The notes beneath the pieces were generated by a model that was given only the letters and a program-made list of their open reading frames with translations, made no database searches and had not been told where the DNA came from. From the NCBI GenBank assembly GCA_035578175.1, contig JAQMRL010000012.1, positions 22,626,671 to 22,690,670 on the forward strand: DNA of 64,000 nucleotides. The letters are read 5' to 3'. Positions within the stretch are counted from its first letter, which is position 1. Each line of letters starts with the position of its first letter. Shown in pieces: positions 31,583 to 43,665 of this stretch. The position numbers and the translations under genes were made by a program. This DNA comes from Catonia carolina (taxonomy: Eukaryota > Arthropoda > Insecta > Hemiptera > Achilidae).

Positions 31583-32195
31583 AGGAAAACAATCTGATCT
31601 AAAGTTCACCAAGATCAGCTAAAGCAAACATGATTCAGTGAAAATAAAATCTGATGTAACACCAGAAAACAATCTGACCTAAAGTTCACCAAGATAATTA
31701 AAGCAAACAAAAAACCAGTGAAAATAAAATCGGATGTAACACCAAGAAAACAAACAACCTGACCTAAAGATCACCAAGATCAGTTAAAGCAAACATGATT
31801 CAGTGAAAATAAAATCGAATGTAACACCAAGAAAACAATCCGACCTAAAGTTCACCAAGATCAGTTAAAGCAAACCAGAATCCAGTGAAAATAAAATCGG
31901 ATGTAACACCAAGAAAACAACCTGACCTAAAGTTCACCAAGATCAGTTAAAGCAAACATGATTCAGTAAAAATAAAATCGGATGTAACACCAAGAAAACA
32001 ATCTGACCTAAAGTTCACCAAGATAGTTAAAGCAAACAAAAACCCAGTGAAAATAAAATCGGATGCAACACCAAGAAAACAATCTAACCTGAAGCTCACC
32101 AAGATATTTAAAGCAAACCAAAAACCCAGTGAAAATAAAATCGGATGTAACACTAAGAAAACAATCTAACCTAAAGTTCACAAAGATCAATTAAC
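31583..32195 (+). repeat. 81-82-bp tandem array, about 7 units
   Basis: Units begin near 31621, 31699, 31786, 31867, 31946, 32027 and 32110 with AAAGCAAAC, and share AGTGAAAATAAAATCGGATG, AAACAATCTGACCTAAAGTT and CACCAAGAT. The same stretch (AAAGCAACCATGAATCCAGT ... AAAACAATCTAACCTAAGGT) is one part of the 355-bp units further right. Confidence 0.92.
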
Positions 32196-32459
32196 CATTA
32201 CAGTACTTTTGGTATGTATATGGTGGTGTATCTATGATTACACGTGTTTGATAGATTTAAATGATTATTTATGTAATTAATATTTAATAATATTCTATTC
32301 TGTAATTTATATAAAGTATATTTAATTTTTATTCAATAAAATTACATGTTTTTATTTCAATTAATTATAAAGGACAGTTTTACAGAAGTTATAAATAAAA
32401 CTGGTATCCTACAGACGAGATAAAATAAATGAAGACATTACTTTTTTTACCACTAGTTT
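32196..32459. other. AT-rich spacer between arrays
   Basis: TTTAATAATATTCTATTC...TTTATATA.AGTATATT recurs near 51145-51190, so the spacer belongs to a segment duplicated beside the right array. No gene. Confidence 0.5.
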
Positions 32460-35135
32460 TAGATAATGAGGTGGACGTTACCTAGTGGATGAGGTATGTC
32501 ATTGCAATCGATAAGAAAGGACCGCGTATGAACACAAACACCCTACCAAAAAACAAAGTATAACACGAGTAGTACTCGGAAAGAAAATAACGACGACGAA
32601 GAAAATGATACTTGTACTAACGTACTGTAAATAAGATCTCTTAGACCTATAAAAGCAACCATAAATCCAGTGAACATAAAATCGGATGTAAAAAAACAAT
32701 CTAACCTAAAGTTAAGCGCTACCGCCATATACCTGCCTGACAAAAAGGCTTTAACTGTCCAGCCCACGCGTCTATGGTGGACCTATCCACGCCGCATTTA
32801 TGGTAAGATAAACAGGTTGACTGTATACCCCGTGGATGGAGATCGGTTATCGGTTCGGTGGGTAAGGACCACGGATTCACACAAATCCATAAACCAGAAA
32901 ATGAATGTAACATGAGTAGTACTCCTAATGTAAATAAAGACAATGACAATAAAGAAGATGATAGTTGTACAAACGTACCGTACTTCAGTTCTCATAGGAT
33001 TGTAAAAGCAACCATGAATCCAGTGACCAATAAAATTTGATATAAACGCAAGAAAACAACCTAGTATTGGGATAAGCACTGAAACAAAATAGCAGAACAT
33101 TACAATCAGAAAGAAGAATCAATCTCGACGTCATTCTGCCCCAGACCACTAGGGTTGTGTGGCATCAACGACGGCATTGCAATCTACGGCCTAACCAAAG
33201 AGATGTAACCTAAACTTTTAAGTAAAAGAAACCTGGCAAGTAGGCACTGACCGTATAGTCCAAGATGTCTAAGAAGAACCTTTCACGCCGACATTTATCG
33301 CCAGATAATTAGGTGGATGGTACAAGAAGTGGATGAGGATCAGTCATTGCAATCGGCAAGTAAGAACCACGTACGAACACCAAACACCCTACCAGAAAAC
33401 AAAGTCTAACAAAAGTAGTACTCAGATAGCAAATAACAATGACAAAGAAAATGATAACCTTGTACTAAGATACTGTAAATAAGATCTCATAGATCTGTAA
33501 AAGCAAACACGAATCCAGTGAACATAAAGTCAGATGTATAAACAAGAAAACAATCTAACCTAAGGTTAAACGCTACCGCTTTATACCTGCCTGAGAAGTA
33601 GGCCTTAACCGTCCAACCAAACGCGTCTAAGGTGGACCTTTTCACGCCGCACTTAAGGCCAGATAGTCAGGTGGATGGCATACCTTGTAGATGGAGATCA
33701 TTTATCCGTTCGGATGATACGGACCGCAGAATCACACAAAACCGTAAACCAGAAAATGACGTGTAACACGAAAAGTACTCCTAATGTGAATAACGACAAT
33801 GAAAAACAGAAGATAATAGCTGTACTAACTAAAGATACTTAAAAACTCAGATCTCTAAAAGAGTAACCGTTGATCCAGTGAACATAAAATCTTATGTAAA
33901 AATAAGAAAAACATCCAACCAAGATTAAGCGGTACCGCCTTGTACATGCCTGGCATGTAAGTTAACCGTCCAGTCTAATGTGTCTCTGGTGGACCATATC
34001 ACGTCGCATTTATGGACAGATAATCAAGTGGACGGTATACCTTGCAGATGGAGATCAGTTATAGGTTTGGGGGGTAAGACCCGCATAATCACGCAAAACC
34101 ATAAACAAGACGATGAAGTGTGACACGAAAAGCACTCCTAATGTGAATTACGAAAACGACAATATAGAAGATGATTCTTGTACTAACGTAATGTACTTAA
34201 GTCCTCCTAGACCTGTCAAAGCAACCATGAATCCAGTGAACATAAAATCTTATGTAAATACAAGAATATATTCCAACCTACGGTTATGCGGTACAGCCTT
34301 GTACATGCCTGACATGTAAGATAACCGTCTAGTCTAACGTGTCTCTGGTGGATCTCATCAAGCCGCAATTATGGACAATTATAATTTTGTGATCAAAATA
34401 ACTTATACCATGTGTTGAAAAATGGTGTTTCTTTACATTCTGTAAGTGAATGTTTTTAAGAATTTTATCAGTTATCATATTTTGTGTGTTACATCAAGGC
34501 ATAAAGTTCAGTATTATTAATTCAATAATTTTGAACTATTAAATAAATTCTCTGCATGCTAACATATTAATTTCATTACCGACGGGATATTGATGCGTAA
34601 ATAAGTGAAAATGGCAATGACTGGTGATTAGAAAATAGGGCATAACTTTTTATGTAAAAAACAAGAAAACAATCCAACCTAAGGTTAAGCCTTGTACATG
34701 CCTGACATGTAAGTTAACCGTCCAGTCAAACGTGTCTCTGGTGGACCTCACCATGCCGCATTTATGGACAGATAGTCAAGTGGACGGTATACCTTGCAGA
34801 TGGAGATCAGTTATAGGTTTGGGGGGGGGGGGGTAAGACCTGTATAATCACGCAAAACCATAAACAAGACGAAGTGTGACACGAAAAGTACTCCTAATGT
34901 GAATAACGACAATGACAATACAAAAGATGATAGTGTACTAACGTAAGGTACTTAAAACGTCTTAGATCTCTAAAAGAGTAACCATGGATCCATTGAACAT
35001 AAAATCTTACGTAAAAACAAGAAAACAATCCAACCTAAGGTTAAGCGGTACCGCCTTGTACATGCCTGACATATAAGTTAACCGTCCAGTCTTAACGTGT
35101 CTCTGGTGGACCTCATCACGCCGCATTTAGGGTCA
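32460..35135 (+). repeat. ~355-bp tandem repeat array, left block
   Basis: Degenerate units, each with TCTCTGGTGGACCT.(A)TCACGCCGCATTTATGG, AGATAGTCA.GTGGACGGTATACC, GTGTGACACGAAAAGTACTCCTAATGTGAATAACGACAATG, AAAGCAACCATGAATCCAGTGAACATAAAATC and CAACCTAAGGTTAAGCGGTACCGCC. Spacing between equivalent points is 350-360 bp. 34100-34700 is duplicated at 36370-36960 (offset 2264). Units carry a short frame (about 68 codons) in three copies. Confidence 0.9.
34113..34319 (+). other. Recurrent 68-codon frame in the array (copy 1)
   Basis: Begins MKCDTKSTPNVN and ends ALYMPDM. Equivalent frames are intact at 36377-36583 and 37477-37683, and 47483-47707 and 48336-48530 are partial. Amino-acid changes between copies are numerous relative to silent ones by eye, which argues against a constrained protein. 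No family recognised. Confidence 0.35.
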
Positions 35136-35336
35136 GATATTAAAAACATGTTTATGGACAGACATTTAAAGGAACAGATAGTTAAACTGTTACCGCTTGC
35201 TTTGACTTCAACAGACGTCATCAGCCAATGCGATCATCTCGTCAAAGAATATTCTACAAATATTAAAGGGCAGAATAAGAATTTATTTTTCGGTAAGTTT
35301 GTTTTGCCGGTTGACTTTATTGTTTTATTTTCTTAA
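35097..35336 (+). other. Exon-like frame at the edge of the array, 79 aa
   Basis: The frame starts in repeat sequence (MSLVDLITPHL) and leaves it at about 35140 to read DRHLKEQIVKLLPLALTSTD and CDHLVKEYS. A good splice donor, CGGTAAGTTT, occurs at 35291-35300. Helix-forming composition. Possibly the exon of an unknown gene or of a TE. Nothing downstream to 36000 continues it clearly. Confidence 0.3.
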
Positions 35337-35339
35337 TAA

Positions 35340-35999
35340 TACGGTATTACAACTCGAAGCCAGTTATTGTAAATGATGCTGTAAAATGATTTTGGGATCA
35401 TCCAAATATTGAAAGAAATATTCATTGAAGACTGTTTATTTACGCAAGAGAGTTATCGGAAGATGACATGAAATTTAACGCTTTCCACTCGACTCTGATC
35501 TGATCTGACACGATAGTATTACCGTTCCACTCATATGTCGGACCCCATCCGACTCAGTTTTCACAGCTGTAAAAATACGCGTTTAACAAAGCTGTTGTAA
35601 TGTGCAGGCCTCTACGGGATGTTTTAAAAATTAATTCTTGTAGTTTTTGACAGTTGATTACTACCGATTATCGATATCAGAAATGCCGAAATTTAACTCT
35701 TGAACCCTTGCCTCACATGGAATAAGGGGAATTAAATTGAAATGGGGAATTAAAATATAGTTTTAATCAGCGTAAAAAACTTAGTGCAGATATGTAAATA
35801 ACATGAAAAATTGATTAGCCCATGTTGCGGTAGAATTTTTAAAATTTTGAAAAGTAGACTGGATAATGCCGGGGTGGACGCTACTATTCTTGTTGCTTGA
35901 TATCGGAATTAATTGAATCGATTTCACCATACCAAACTAGTAAACAAACTAACCTAATTGTGAACATGCATTGTTTAGTTTGAGGTATTTTGTGTCACT
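35340..35999. other. Unique spacer between array blocks
   Basis: No ORF. TCTGATCTGATCTGACACGATAG lies near 35497-35520. Nothing recognised. Confidence 0.4.
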
Positions 36000-37871
36000 T
36001 TAAGATACAAGACGATAAAGTGTGACACGAAAAGTACTTCTAATGTGAATAACGAAAATGACAATACAAAAGATGATAATTGTACTAACGTAAGGTACCT
36101 AAAACCTCTTAGATCTCTAAAAGAGTAACCATGGATCAAGTGAACATAAAATCTTATGTAAAAACAAGAAAACAATCCAACCTAACGTTAAGCAATACCG
36201 CCTTGTACATGTCTGACATGTAAGTTAACCGGCCTGTCAAACGTGTCTCTGGTGGACCTCACCACGCCGCATTTATGGCCAGATAGTCAAGTGGACGGTA
36301 TACCTTGCAGATAGAGATCAGTTATAGGTTTGGGGGATAAGACCCGTTATAATCACGCAAAACCATAAACAAGACGGTGAAGTGTGACACGAAAAGTACT
36401 CCTAATGTAAATAACGACAACGACAATATAGAAGATGATTGTTGTACTAACGTAATGTACTTAAGTCCTCCTAGACCTGTCAAAGCAACCATGAATCCAG
36501 TGAACATAAAATCTTATGTAAACACAAGAAAATATTCCAACCTACGGTTACGCGGTACAGCCTTGTACATGCCTGACATGTAAATAACCGTCTAGTCTAA
36601 CGTGTCTCTGGTGGACCTCATCAAGCCGCAATTATGGACAATTTTTTGCGATCAAAATAACCTATACCATGTGTTGAAAAATGGTGTTTCTTTACATTCT
36701 GTAAGTGAATGTTTTTAAGAATTTTATCAGTTATCATATTTTGTGTGTTACATCAAGGCATAAAGTTCAGTATTATTAATTCAATAATTTTGAACTATTA
36801 AATAAATTCTCTGCATGCTAACATATTAATTTCATTACCGACGGGATATTGATGCGTAAATAAGTGAAAACGGCAATGACTGGTGATTAGAAAATAGGGC
36901 ATAACTTTTTATGTAAAAAACAAGAAAACAATCCAACCTAAGGTTAAGCCTTGTACATGCCTGACATGTAAGTTAACCGTCCAGTCTAACGTGTCTCTGG
37001 TGGACCTCACCATGCCGCATTTATGGACAGATAGTAAAGTGGACGGTATACCTTGCAGGTGGAGATCAGTTATTGGTTTGGGGGGTGTAAGACCCGTATA
37101 ATCACGCAAAACTATAAACAAGACGATGAAGTGTGACACGAAAAGTACTCCTAATGTGAATAACGACAATGAAAATACAAAAGATGATAGTGTACTAATG
37201 TAATGTAGTCCTCCTAGACCTATAAAAGCAACCATGAATCCAGTGAACATAAAATCTTATGTTAAAACAAGAAAACAATCCAACCTAAAGTTAAGCGGTA
37301 CCGCCTTGTACATGCCTGACATGTAAGTTCTGTCCAGTCTAACGTGTCTCTGGTGGACCTCATCACGCCGCATTTATGGACAGATAGTCAAGTGGATGGT
37401 ATACCTTGCAGATAGAGATCAGTTATAGGTTTGGGGGATAAGACCCGTATAATCACGCAAAACCATAAACAAGACAATGAAGTGTGACACGAAAAGTACT
37501 CCTAATATGAATAACAACAACGACAATATAGAAGATGATTGTTGTACTAACGTAATGTACTTAAGTCCTTCTAGACCTGTCAAAGCAACCATGAATCCAG
37601 GGAACATAACATCTTATGTAAACACAAGAAAATATTCTAACCTACGGTTAAGCGGTACAGCCTTGTACATGCCTGACATGTAAGTTAACCGTCCAGTGTA
37701 ATGTGTCTCTGATGGACCTTATCACACCGCATTTATGGACAGATAGTCAAGTGGACGGTATACCTTGCAGATGGAGATCAGTTATAGGTTTGGGGGATAC
37801 GACCCGTTATAATCACGCAAAACCATAAACAAGACGAAGTGTGACACGAAAAGTACTCCTAATGTGAATAA
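36000..37871 (+). repeat. ~355-bp tandem array, middle block
   Basis: Equivalent points (GTGTGACACGAAAAGTACT) at about 36020, 36381, 37131, 37482 and 37841. A 280-bp non-repeat piece at 36635-36915 is also at 34372-34660. The block is cut at 37871 by the TG...CA insertion. Confidence 0.9.
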
Positions 37872-40051
37872 TGTAATATTTCACCAAAAAAATGTGTTTT
37901 TCCAATTTTTTTGATGAAACATTATTTTCCCGTTTCATTTGGTTTTTATTTTATTCATTTTATAATTTTTATTCAGTTCCTATTATTTAATTCAATTTCT
38001 ATGTTTAGGCTTCAATTTTTACATTTTTATTTCTCTATCAAAGCTATTACACCTTGGAATGTGTTTTGCTTGCATTTTTCGCCTACATTCGCCGTGAACA
38101 TCCGCTGTTTTACCCTCTTCTCCCCGCGCTACGTCATTTCATATCTCCCTCTCTTTCTATTAACTAGAAATATGTCACGCGCCAACGATTTCTCTTTCTA
38201 ATTTTCCAATCCTTTAGGAGAGGGGGAAAAACTTTCCTCCGTTCGTTTTCTAAACGCAACCTTTGTCTGATGCCAACCGTCGATCGTTCTTCACCTATTG
38301 TAAGGTAACAAATTTAAAAAAAAATTTTACTTTAACATGTCACGTTACAAATTTGTTAAATTTAAAAACCCCCCTAAACTAATAATTATGGTAATGGTTT
38401 GGTGGTCTCTTTTTTTTTTTTTTTGGGGAATAATTTATTCATAAAACTAAACATATTACTTAATCTAGCTATTTGGTGATGTAAAGTTTTTGTCTCTGAT
38501 GAAATTCGTATGGGTGAATTTCACAAAAAAGGATAATATTAAGTCCTTGCAATAAAAATATCATTAAAATTAACAATATTACTGTAAAAAATATATTATA
38601 TTTATCTATTAAGTTTTTTTGTTTTTCAGCTCATATATTTATTCCATAATAGCTTTTAAAAATTTATACAAAAATTATTGATTACTAAAATTGTCAATTC
38701 GGTCACTGTCCCCACCAAGAACGACAAATTTCTTTTTTTGATATTGCCAATAAGAAGCCTCTTTTTTAGCCGGTTTTATATTAAAAACGTGTATTTAATG
38801 GGGGAATTTACAACATGTATGCAGTTTTTAAGTTACACATTCCTGAAATTGGTGATGGGCATTAAAATCCGTGTCCCTCATTTACTTAGTAGTAAGACAG
38901 CATTTTCAAACTTGGCGCCGCGTGGATTGTATTCGATGTAGTTCCCGCGCCTTTTGCAGTATGGAGATGAGCATCGGTTATACTACAGTGTGCAGTAAAG
39001 TTTCGTGTAGATTTAGTGATATTAACAACGTTAACACCCAAAATTGAGGTAAGAATCTTTTCGTAGCATAATTATTTGTCAATACGGTCACCTTACAATG
39101 TGGCGATCAAATTTTTAATGACATTAAAATGTATCGCAAAGAGATGGTGCCACGTTAAACCTTCATAAGGGTGAATTTCACAAAAAAGGATAATATTAAG
39201 TCCTTGCAATAAAAATATCATTAAAATTAACAATATCACTGTAAAAAATATATTATATTTATCTAATAAGTTTTTTTGTTTTTCAGCTCATATATTTATT
39301 CCATAATAGCTTTTAAAAATTTATACAAAAATTATTGATTACTAAAATTGTCAATTCGGTCACTGTCCCCACCAAGAACAATGAAATTTTTTTTTTTGAT
39401 ATTGCCAATAAGAAGCCTCTTTTTTAGCCGGTTTTATATTAAAAACGTGTATTTAATGGGGGAATTTACAACATGTATGCAGTTTTTAAGTTACACATTC
39501 CTGAAATTGGTGATGGGCATTAAAATCCGTGTCCCTCATTTACTTAGTAGTAAGACAGCATTTTCAAACTTGGCGCCGCGTGGATTGTATTCGATGTAGT
39601 TCCCGCGCCTTTTGCAGTATGGAGATGAGCATTGGTTATACTACAGTGTGCAGTAAAGTTTCGTGTAGATTTAGTGATATTAACAACGTTAACATCCAAA
39701 TTTGAGGTAAGAATCTTTTCGTAGCATAATTATTTGTCAATACGGTCACCTTACAATGTGGCGATCAAATTTTTAATGACATTAAAATGTATCGCAAAGA
39801 GATGGTGCCACGGTAAACCTTCATAACCTAAAACTCGGTGTTCAGCACACGTTGCCGTAGCGTAATGTAATGAACTAGAAATATGAAAATGTCAAACCGG
39901 TCACCGTCACATATCTAACGTGACCGGACATGACATCAGTGACCGGATTGGTACAGCTACCCAGTAACGTGACCGAATTGACCAGAATGCCAAGTTAAGC
40001 CTTGTATATTGTTCGCCTAACCTAAAATTTACAACTGAGGCTACCAGAAAC

Positions 40052-40511
40052 TAGTGATGGGAAATAAAGCTATTTTTTGATAACGTGTTACTGAAAATAA
40101 CAGCCTGCTCGATAAAAGGATTCTATAATCTGTTATTAAAATAACTCTTATCGTCCAGCCTACAATACAATGTAGTAATATGTAATAGCACGACACATGT
40201 GGAAAAGAAGTGAACTAAATTATACATTTACATGTAGATTTTTGTAGAGAAAGGTCATTTAGAAAAGTTTATTGACACAGAAAATGGTAGTCAAAACAAA
40301 CCGACCAGCGGCGACATCATGACTCGCGGACGGTTTGTTTTGAGTACTGACTTGCTTTAATCCTACTGACGCCTTTATGTATGCATGGCTACTGCTTCTC
40401 GGCCGGTGTACAATGTGTAATTAAAATAACAGGGTGTTTTTAGTAATCTGTTATCACAATAATTGTTTCAATCCAGTAACCATGTTATTAATCCTGTAAC
40501 GTTAAGTAAGT
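40052..40511. mobile_element. hAT MITE in E2 (right end lost)
   Basis: The same MITE at the same site of E (CCAGAAAC at 40044-40051 before TAGTGATGGG), nearly identical to 43196-43655. It stops at GTTAAGTAAGT and continues directly into transposase coding sequence, so a deletion removed its right TIR and neighbouring sequence. Confidence 0.88.
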
Positions 40512-40551
40512 TGAGGAATGGAATAAAAGAAGAAAGGAATAAAGTTAAGTA

Positions 40552-41427
40552 GTGGTTGAGGAATTTAGAAAAGAATTACCGTTATTTAAGAAGCATTTAT
40601 TTTATTCACGTCATCAATCAAATGAATTAAAAACTAAAAAAGAGAATTTGCAATCGGGAGAGATAATATTCAGAATAGATTTTTCTGAAAATTATGTCAC
40701 CAAGTATTCCGAAGAAATCCAATCAATGCATTTCGGTGCATCCAAACGACAGGTAGCGCTTCATACTGGTGTCCGCTACGCCATACGTAACAGAAAGATT
40801 GAAGTCAAGTCGTTTTGTACATTGAGTGATAACGTAGATCATCAGGCCCATGCAGTATGGGCCCACATGATCCCAATATTGGAAATGTCATCAAAAACTT
40901 TTCCTAAAACGACCACAGTTCATTTCTTTTCGGATAGCCCAACTTCTCAGTACAGAAACAGGATGAACATTTATTTATTTAAAAAAATTGTCCCTAGATA
41001 TTTTAAACGAGTGAAGTACATGACGTGGAATTTTTCTGAATCTGGGCACGGCAAGGGACCGATGGATGGTGTTGGAGGTGCACTCAAACGTAAAGCAGAT
41101 TTATCTGTTTCTCACGGAAACGATTTAACTTGTGCTTTCGATATCGTTGAAGCTTTCAAAAATGATAGTGGAACCACCTTGCTGGAAATACAAACCAAAG
41201 ATGTAGAGAATCTCAAAACAGAAGTGGCCTCAAGTAATATTCCAACAATAGATGGAATAATGAAAGTACATCAAATTACTTATTCCGAAGGCTATATGTC
41301 TACACGATCATTGTCATGCTTCAGTATTGTGAGCATTTCAGGATTGGAGATATCGTTTCGGATACATCCGACTCAGAAGAAATTATTCCAAAGTCTATCT
41401 CGACACCAAAAATTCATTTGGAAGTAG
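40552..41427 (+). CDS. E2 transposase, main part (291 aa)
   Basis: Conserved blocks: FRIDFSENYVTKYSEEIQSM (first Asp), HFFSDSPTSQYRNRMNIYLF (second Asp), WNFSESGHGKGPMDGVGG and LKRKAD, then VHQITYSEGYMSTRSLSCF. I know the pattern DF.ENY..K...EIQS ... SDSPTSQYRN ... GHGKGP.DG.GG from many predicted proteins of cnidarians, molluscs and insects; it is a DDE/D-type transposase of an orphan TIR superfamily. The N-terminus is short, and the first Met may be internal. After SCF the frame drifts; the true C-terminal domain continues in another frame at 41316. Sister copy in E1 has the same break. Confidence 0.75.
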   Translation: MVEEFRKELPLFKKHLFYSRHQSNELKTKKENLQSGEIIFRIDFSENYVTKYSEEIQSMHFGASKRQVALHTGVRYAIRNRKIEVKSFCTLSDNVDHQAHAVWAHMIPILEMSSKTFPKTTTVHFFSDSPTSQYRNRMNIYLFKKIVPRYFKRVKYMTWNFSESGHGKGPMDGVGGALKRKADLSVSHGNDLTCAFDIVEAFKNDSGTTLLEIQTKDVENLKTEVASSNIPTIDGIMKVHQITYSEGYMSTRSLSCFSIVSISGLEISFRIHPTQKKLFQSLSRHQKFIWK

Positions 41428-41795
41428 ATGACATTTTTACAGCTTCTGAAGATGAAGAATCGGTGAATCTATCCAAAAACGACCCTGTACCCGGAACTTC
41501 AACTAATACCAGCACTACGGACTATGACTTAGGAGCGTTCGTCCTTATAAGATTTTTCTTCGGAACGACCTCGTTATGTCGGCAACTCGTAGGTGTAATA
41601 CAGAGTACAGTAATTAATGATAAATGCGATATTATTTTTATGAAAAGTAGTGACGATAGTAGAACTCTATTTAGTATTAAAGAAAAAACCGTATCGTCTA
41701 TAAAAATAAATCAGATTATTTCAATTTTACCTACTCCTGTTTTATTATTAAAAGGTGGCAATGTATTTTATAAATTTAAGCAGCCTGTTTTCTGA
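41316..41795 (+). CDS. E2 transposase, C-terminal domain frame (159 aa)
   Basis: It overlaps the main frame by about 110 bases in a different phase. An acidic Ser-rich linker (IVSDTSDSEE ... DDIFTASEDEESVN) leads to a small beta-rich domain DLGAFVLIRF ... VGVIQSTV ... LPTPVLL ... FYKF, as found at the C-terminus of this protein family. Thus the two frames once formed one protein. E1 carries a nearly identical frame at 44137-44616. Confidence 0.65.
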   Translation: MLQYCEHFRIGDIVSDTSDSEEIIPKSISTPKIHLEVDDIFTASEDEESVNLSKNDPVPGTSTNTSTTDYDLGAFVLIRFFFGTTSLCRQLVGVIQSTVINDKCDIIFMKSSDDSRTLFSIKEKTVSSIKINQIISILPTPVLLLKGGNVFYKFKQPVF

Positions 41796-43195
41796 AAATA
41801 CAAATAATATTTTAAGTTGATCATTATGTATGCGTTGCAATAAATCCTGTTTGCTCCGAAAATCTTAATTTTATATTTTTTATGAATTGTTTAATAATTT
41901 TATTGTTTATCTTTTGTAGCAGCCTGTTTGTTTTGTAATTAACTCTTTTATAAATTATCTAGTTAACAAAATTTTGACAGATTAACAGTTCTGTATTATA
42001 TTCAGATATAGGCCACCTGTATTGTAGTTTAGCCAAGGCTGTACATTAATAATCAGCTGTATTGGTATTTTCAAAGACTTTATTTTGAGTATGATTCAAT
42101 ACATTTATTTTATTTTCAGTTAAAACATGTTTTTTTGTTGTTATGATTTAAAAGGCGTTGACTGAAATAGCCAATAAGAGAAATTCAATTTTGTTATTGT
42201 TTATTAGTGGAAGATTTCGGAACATTACCTATTCGTAAATGGTTTGTAAATTTTGAATTAATTAGTCATAAGTCAATAGTGTACTCAATGTTGTTCTGTT
42301 TACGTAACACATATTATAGGTTTTATGTAATTATTTTATAACCTTAAGAATTTTGATTCAGTCATTTTAATGTTGATGTCCATTGTGTTTTTCTCAGTCA
42401 CAACGCATAAGTCGGTAACGCATATGTCAATCCAGTCACGATAAGAAAATGCGTTAAAATGAGCTTTAATGTTGAAAAACATACTGACTTCTTTTCAATT
42501 TATTTGCCTATATTTATTGTAAAAGTGTAATAGAATTCAATTACTAATATTTAAACTGGCAGTAGCTATATAATTCATTTTATTTACTGCGATGATGATC
42601 GATTTTGTTGAGGTTAACAATTTCGCACTTATTTCACAAAAATAAAAAAGGAGAAACATTTATTTAGATACACCTACAATTAAAAATAAGTTATGAATTG
42701 TATGTATTATTTATGTTCACTTTTATCTAATCTTTAAATGGTTTTTTTTTCATTTTAAAAAACGTGACCGAACTGACATTTTCTTATACTGCTTTAAGCA
42801 AATAATTGTAAAAAAAATACAAAATAACAAAAATTAGCACTGTTCTATTATGAATGCTATAGTAAAAGGTATGTGTTTTAATAATAAATAAGATAAATTG
42901 AAATTAACAAAATTTTATTTTTTTTAAATTATTCCTTAGTATTATCCTTCTTTGTGAAAATCACCCATAACCTAAAACTCGGTGTTCAGCACACGTTGCC
43001 GTAGCGTAATGTAATGAACTAGAAATATGAAAATGTCAAACCGGTCACTGTCACATATCTAACGTGACCGGACATGACATCAGTGACCGGATTGGTACAG
43101 CTACCCAGTAACGTGACCGAATTGACCAGAATGCCAAGTTAAGCCTTGTATATTGTTCGCCTAACCCAAAATTTACAACTGAGGCTACCAGAAAC

Positions 43196-43665
43196 TAGTG
43201 ATGGGAAATAAAGCTATTTTTTGATAACATGTTACTGAAAATAACAGCCTGCTCGATAAAAGGATTCTATAATCTGTTATTAAAATAACTCTTATCGTCC
43301 AGCCTACAATACAATGTAGTAATATGTAATAGCACGACACATGTGGAAAAGAAGTGAACTAAATTATACATTTACATGTAGATTTTTGTAGAGAAAGGTC
43401 ATTTAGAAAAGTTTATTGACACAGAAAATGGTAGTCAAAACAAACCGACCAGCGGCGACATCATGACTCGCGGACGGTTTGTTTTGAGTACTGACTTGCT
43501 TTAATCCTACTGACGCCTTTATGTATGCATGGCTACTGCTTCTCGGCCGGTGTACAATGTGTAATTAAAATAACAGGGTGTTTTTAGTAATCTGTTATCA
43601 CAATAATTGTTTCAATCCAGTAACCATGTTATTAATCCTGTAACGTTAAGTAAGTCCCATCACTT
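43196..43665. mobile_element. hAT MITE in E1 (complete)
   Basis: 470 bp from TAGTGATGGG to CCCATCACTT with an 8-bp duplication CCAGAAAC (43188-43195, 43666-43673), the hAT target length. It contains the inverted pair GTCAAAACAAACCG / CGGTTTGTTTTGA near 43434 and 43475. No coding. Confidence 0.9.

Larger units (their letters stand above)
39169..42966 (+). mobile_element. TIR transposon E2 inserted into E1
   Basis: A full-length second copy, 3798 bp, TIR to TIR, flanked by ATAA (39165-39168, 42967-42970). Removing it with one ATAA restores the E1 text CTTCATAACCTAAAACTC, which is found intact inside E2 at 39820-39837. The 5' exon-like segment ending GAGGTAAGAATC (39710) and the transposase are present. 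Confidence 0.9.

Noticed and set aside
31947..32190. Repetitive hydrophobic frames on minus
   Set aside because: Antisense of the 82-bp tandem repeat, periodic by construction.
31583..32195. CRISPR-like array
   Set aside because: Units are contiguous tandem repeats without unique spacers, in a eukaryotic sequence.
36909..37250. 113-aa minus-strand frame in the array
   Set aside because: Antisense of the 355-bp repeat; not preserved among units.
38678..39599. Twin frames of 83-87 aa ending LLSSKTAFSNLAPRGLYSM
   Set aside because: They are the 5' untranslated part of E1 and E2. The pair exists because E2 inserted into E1. No motif.
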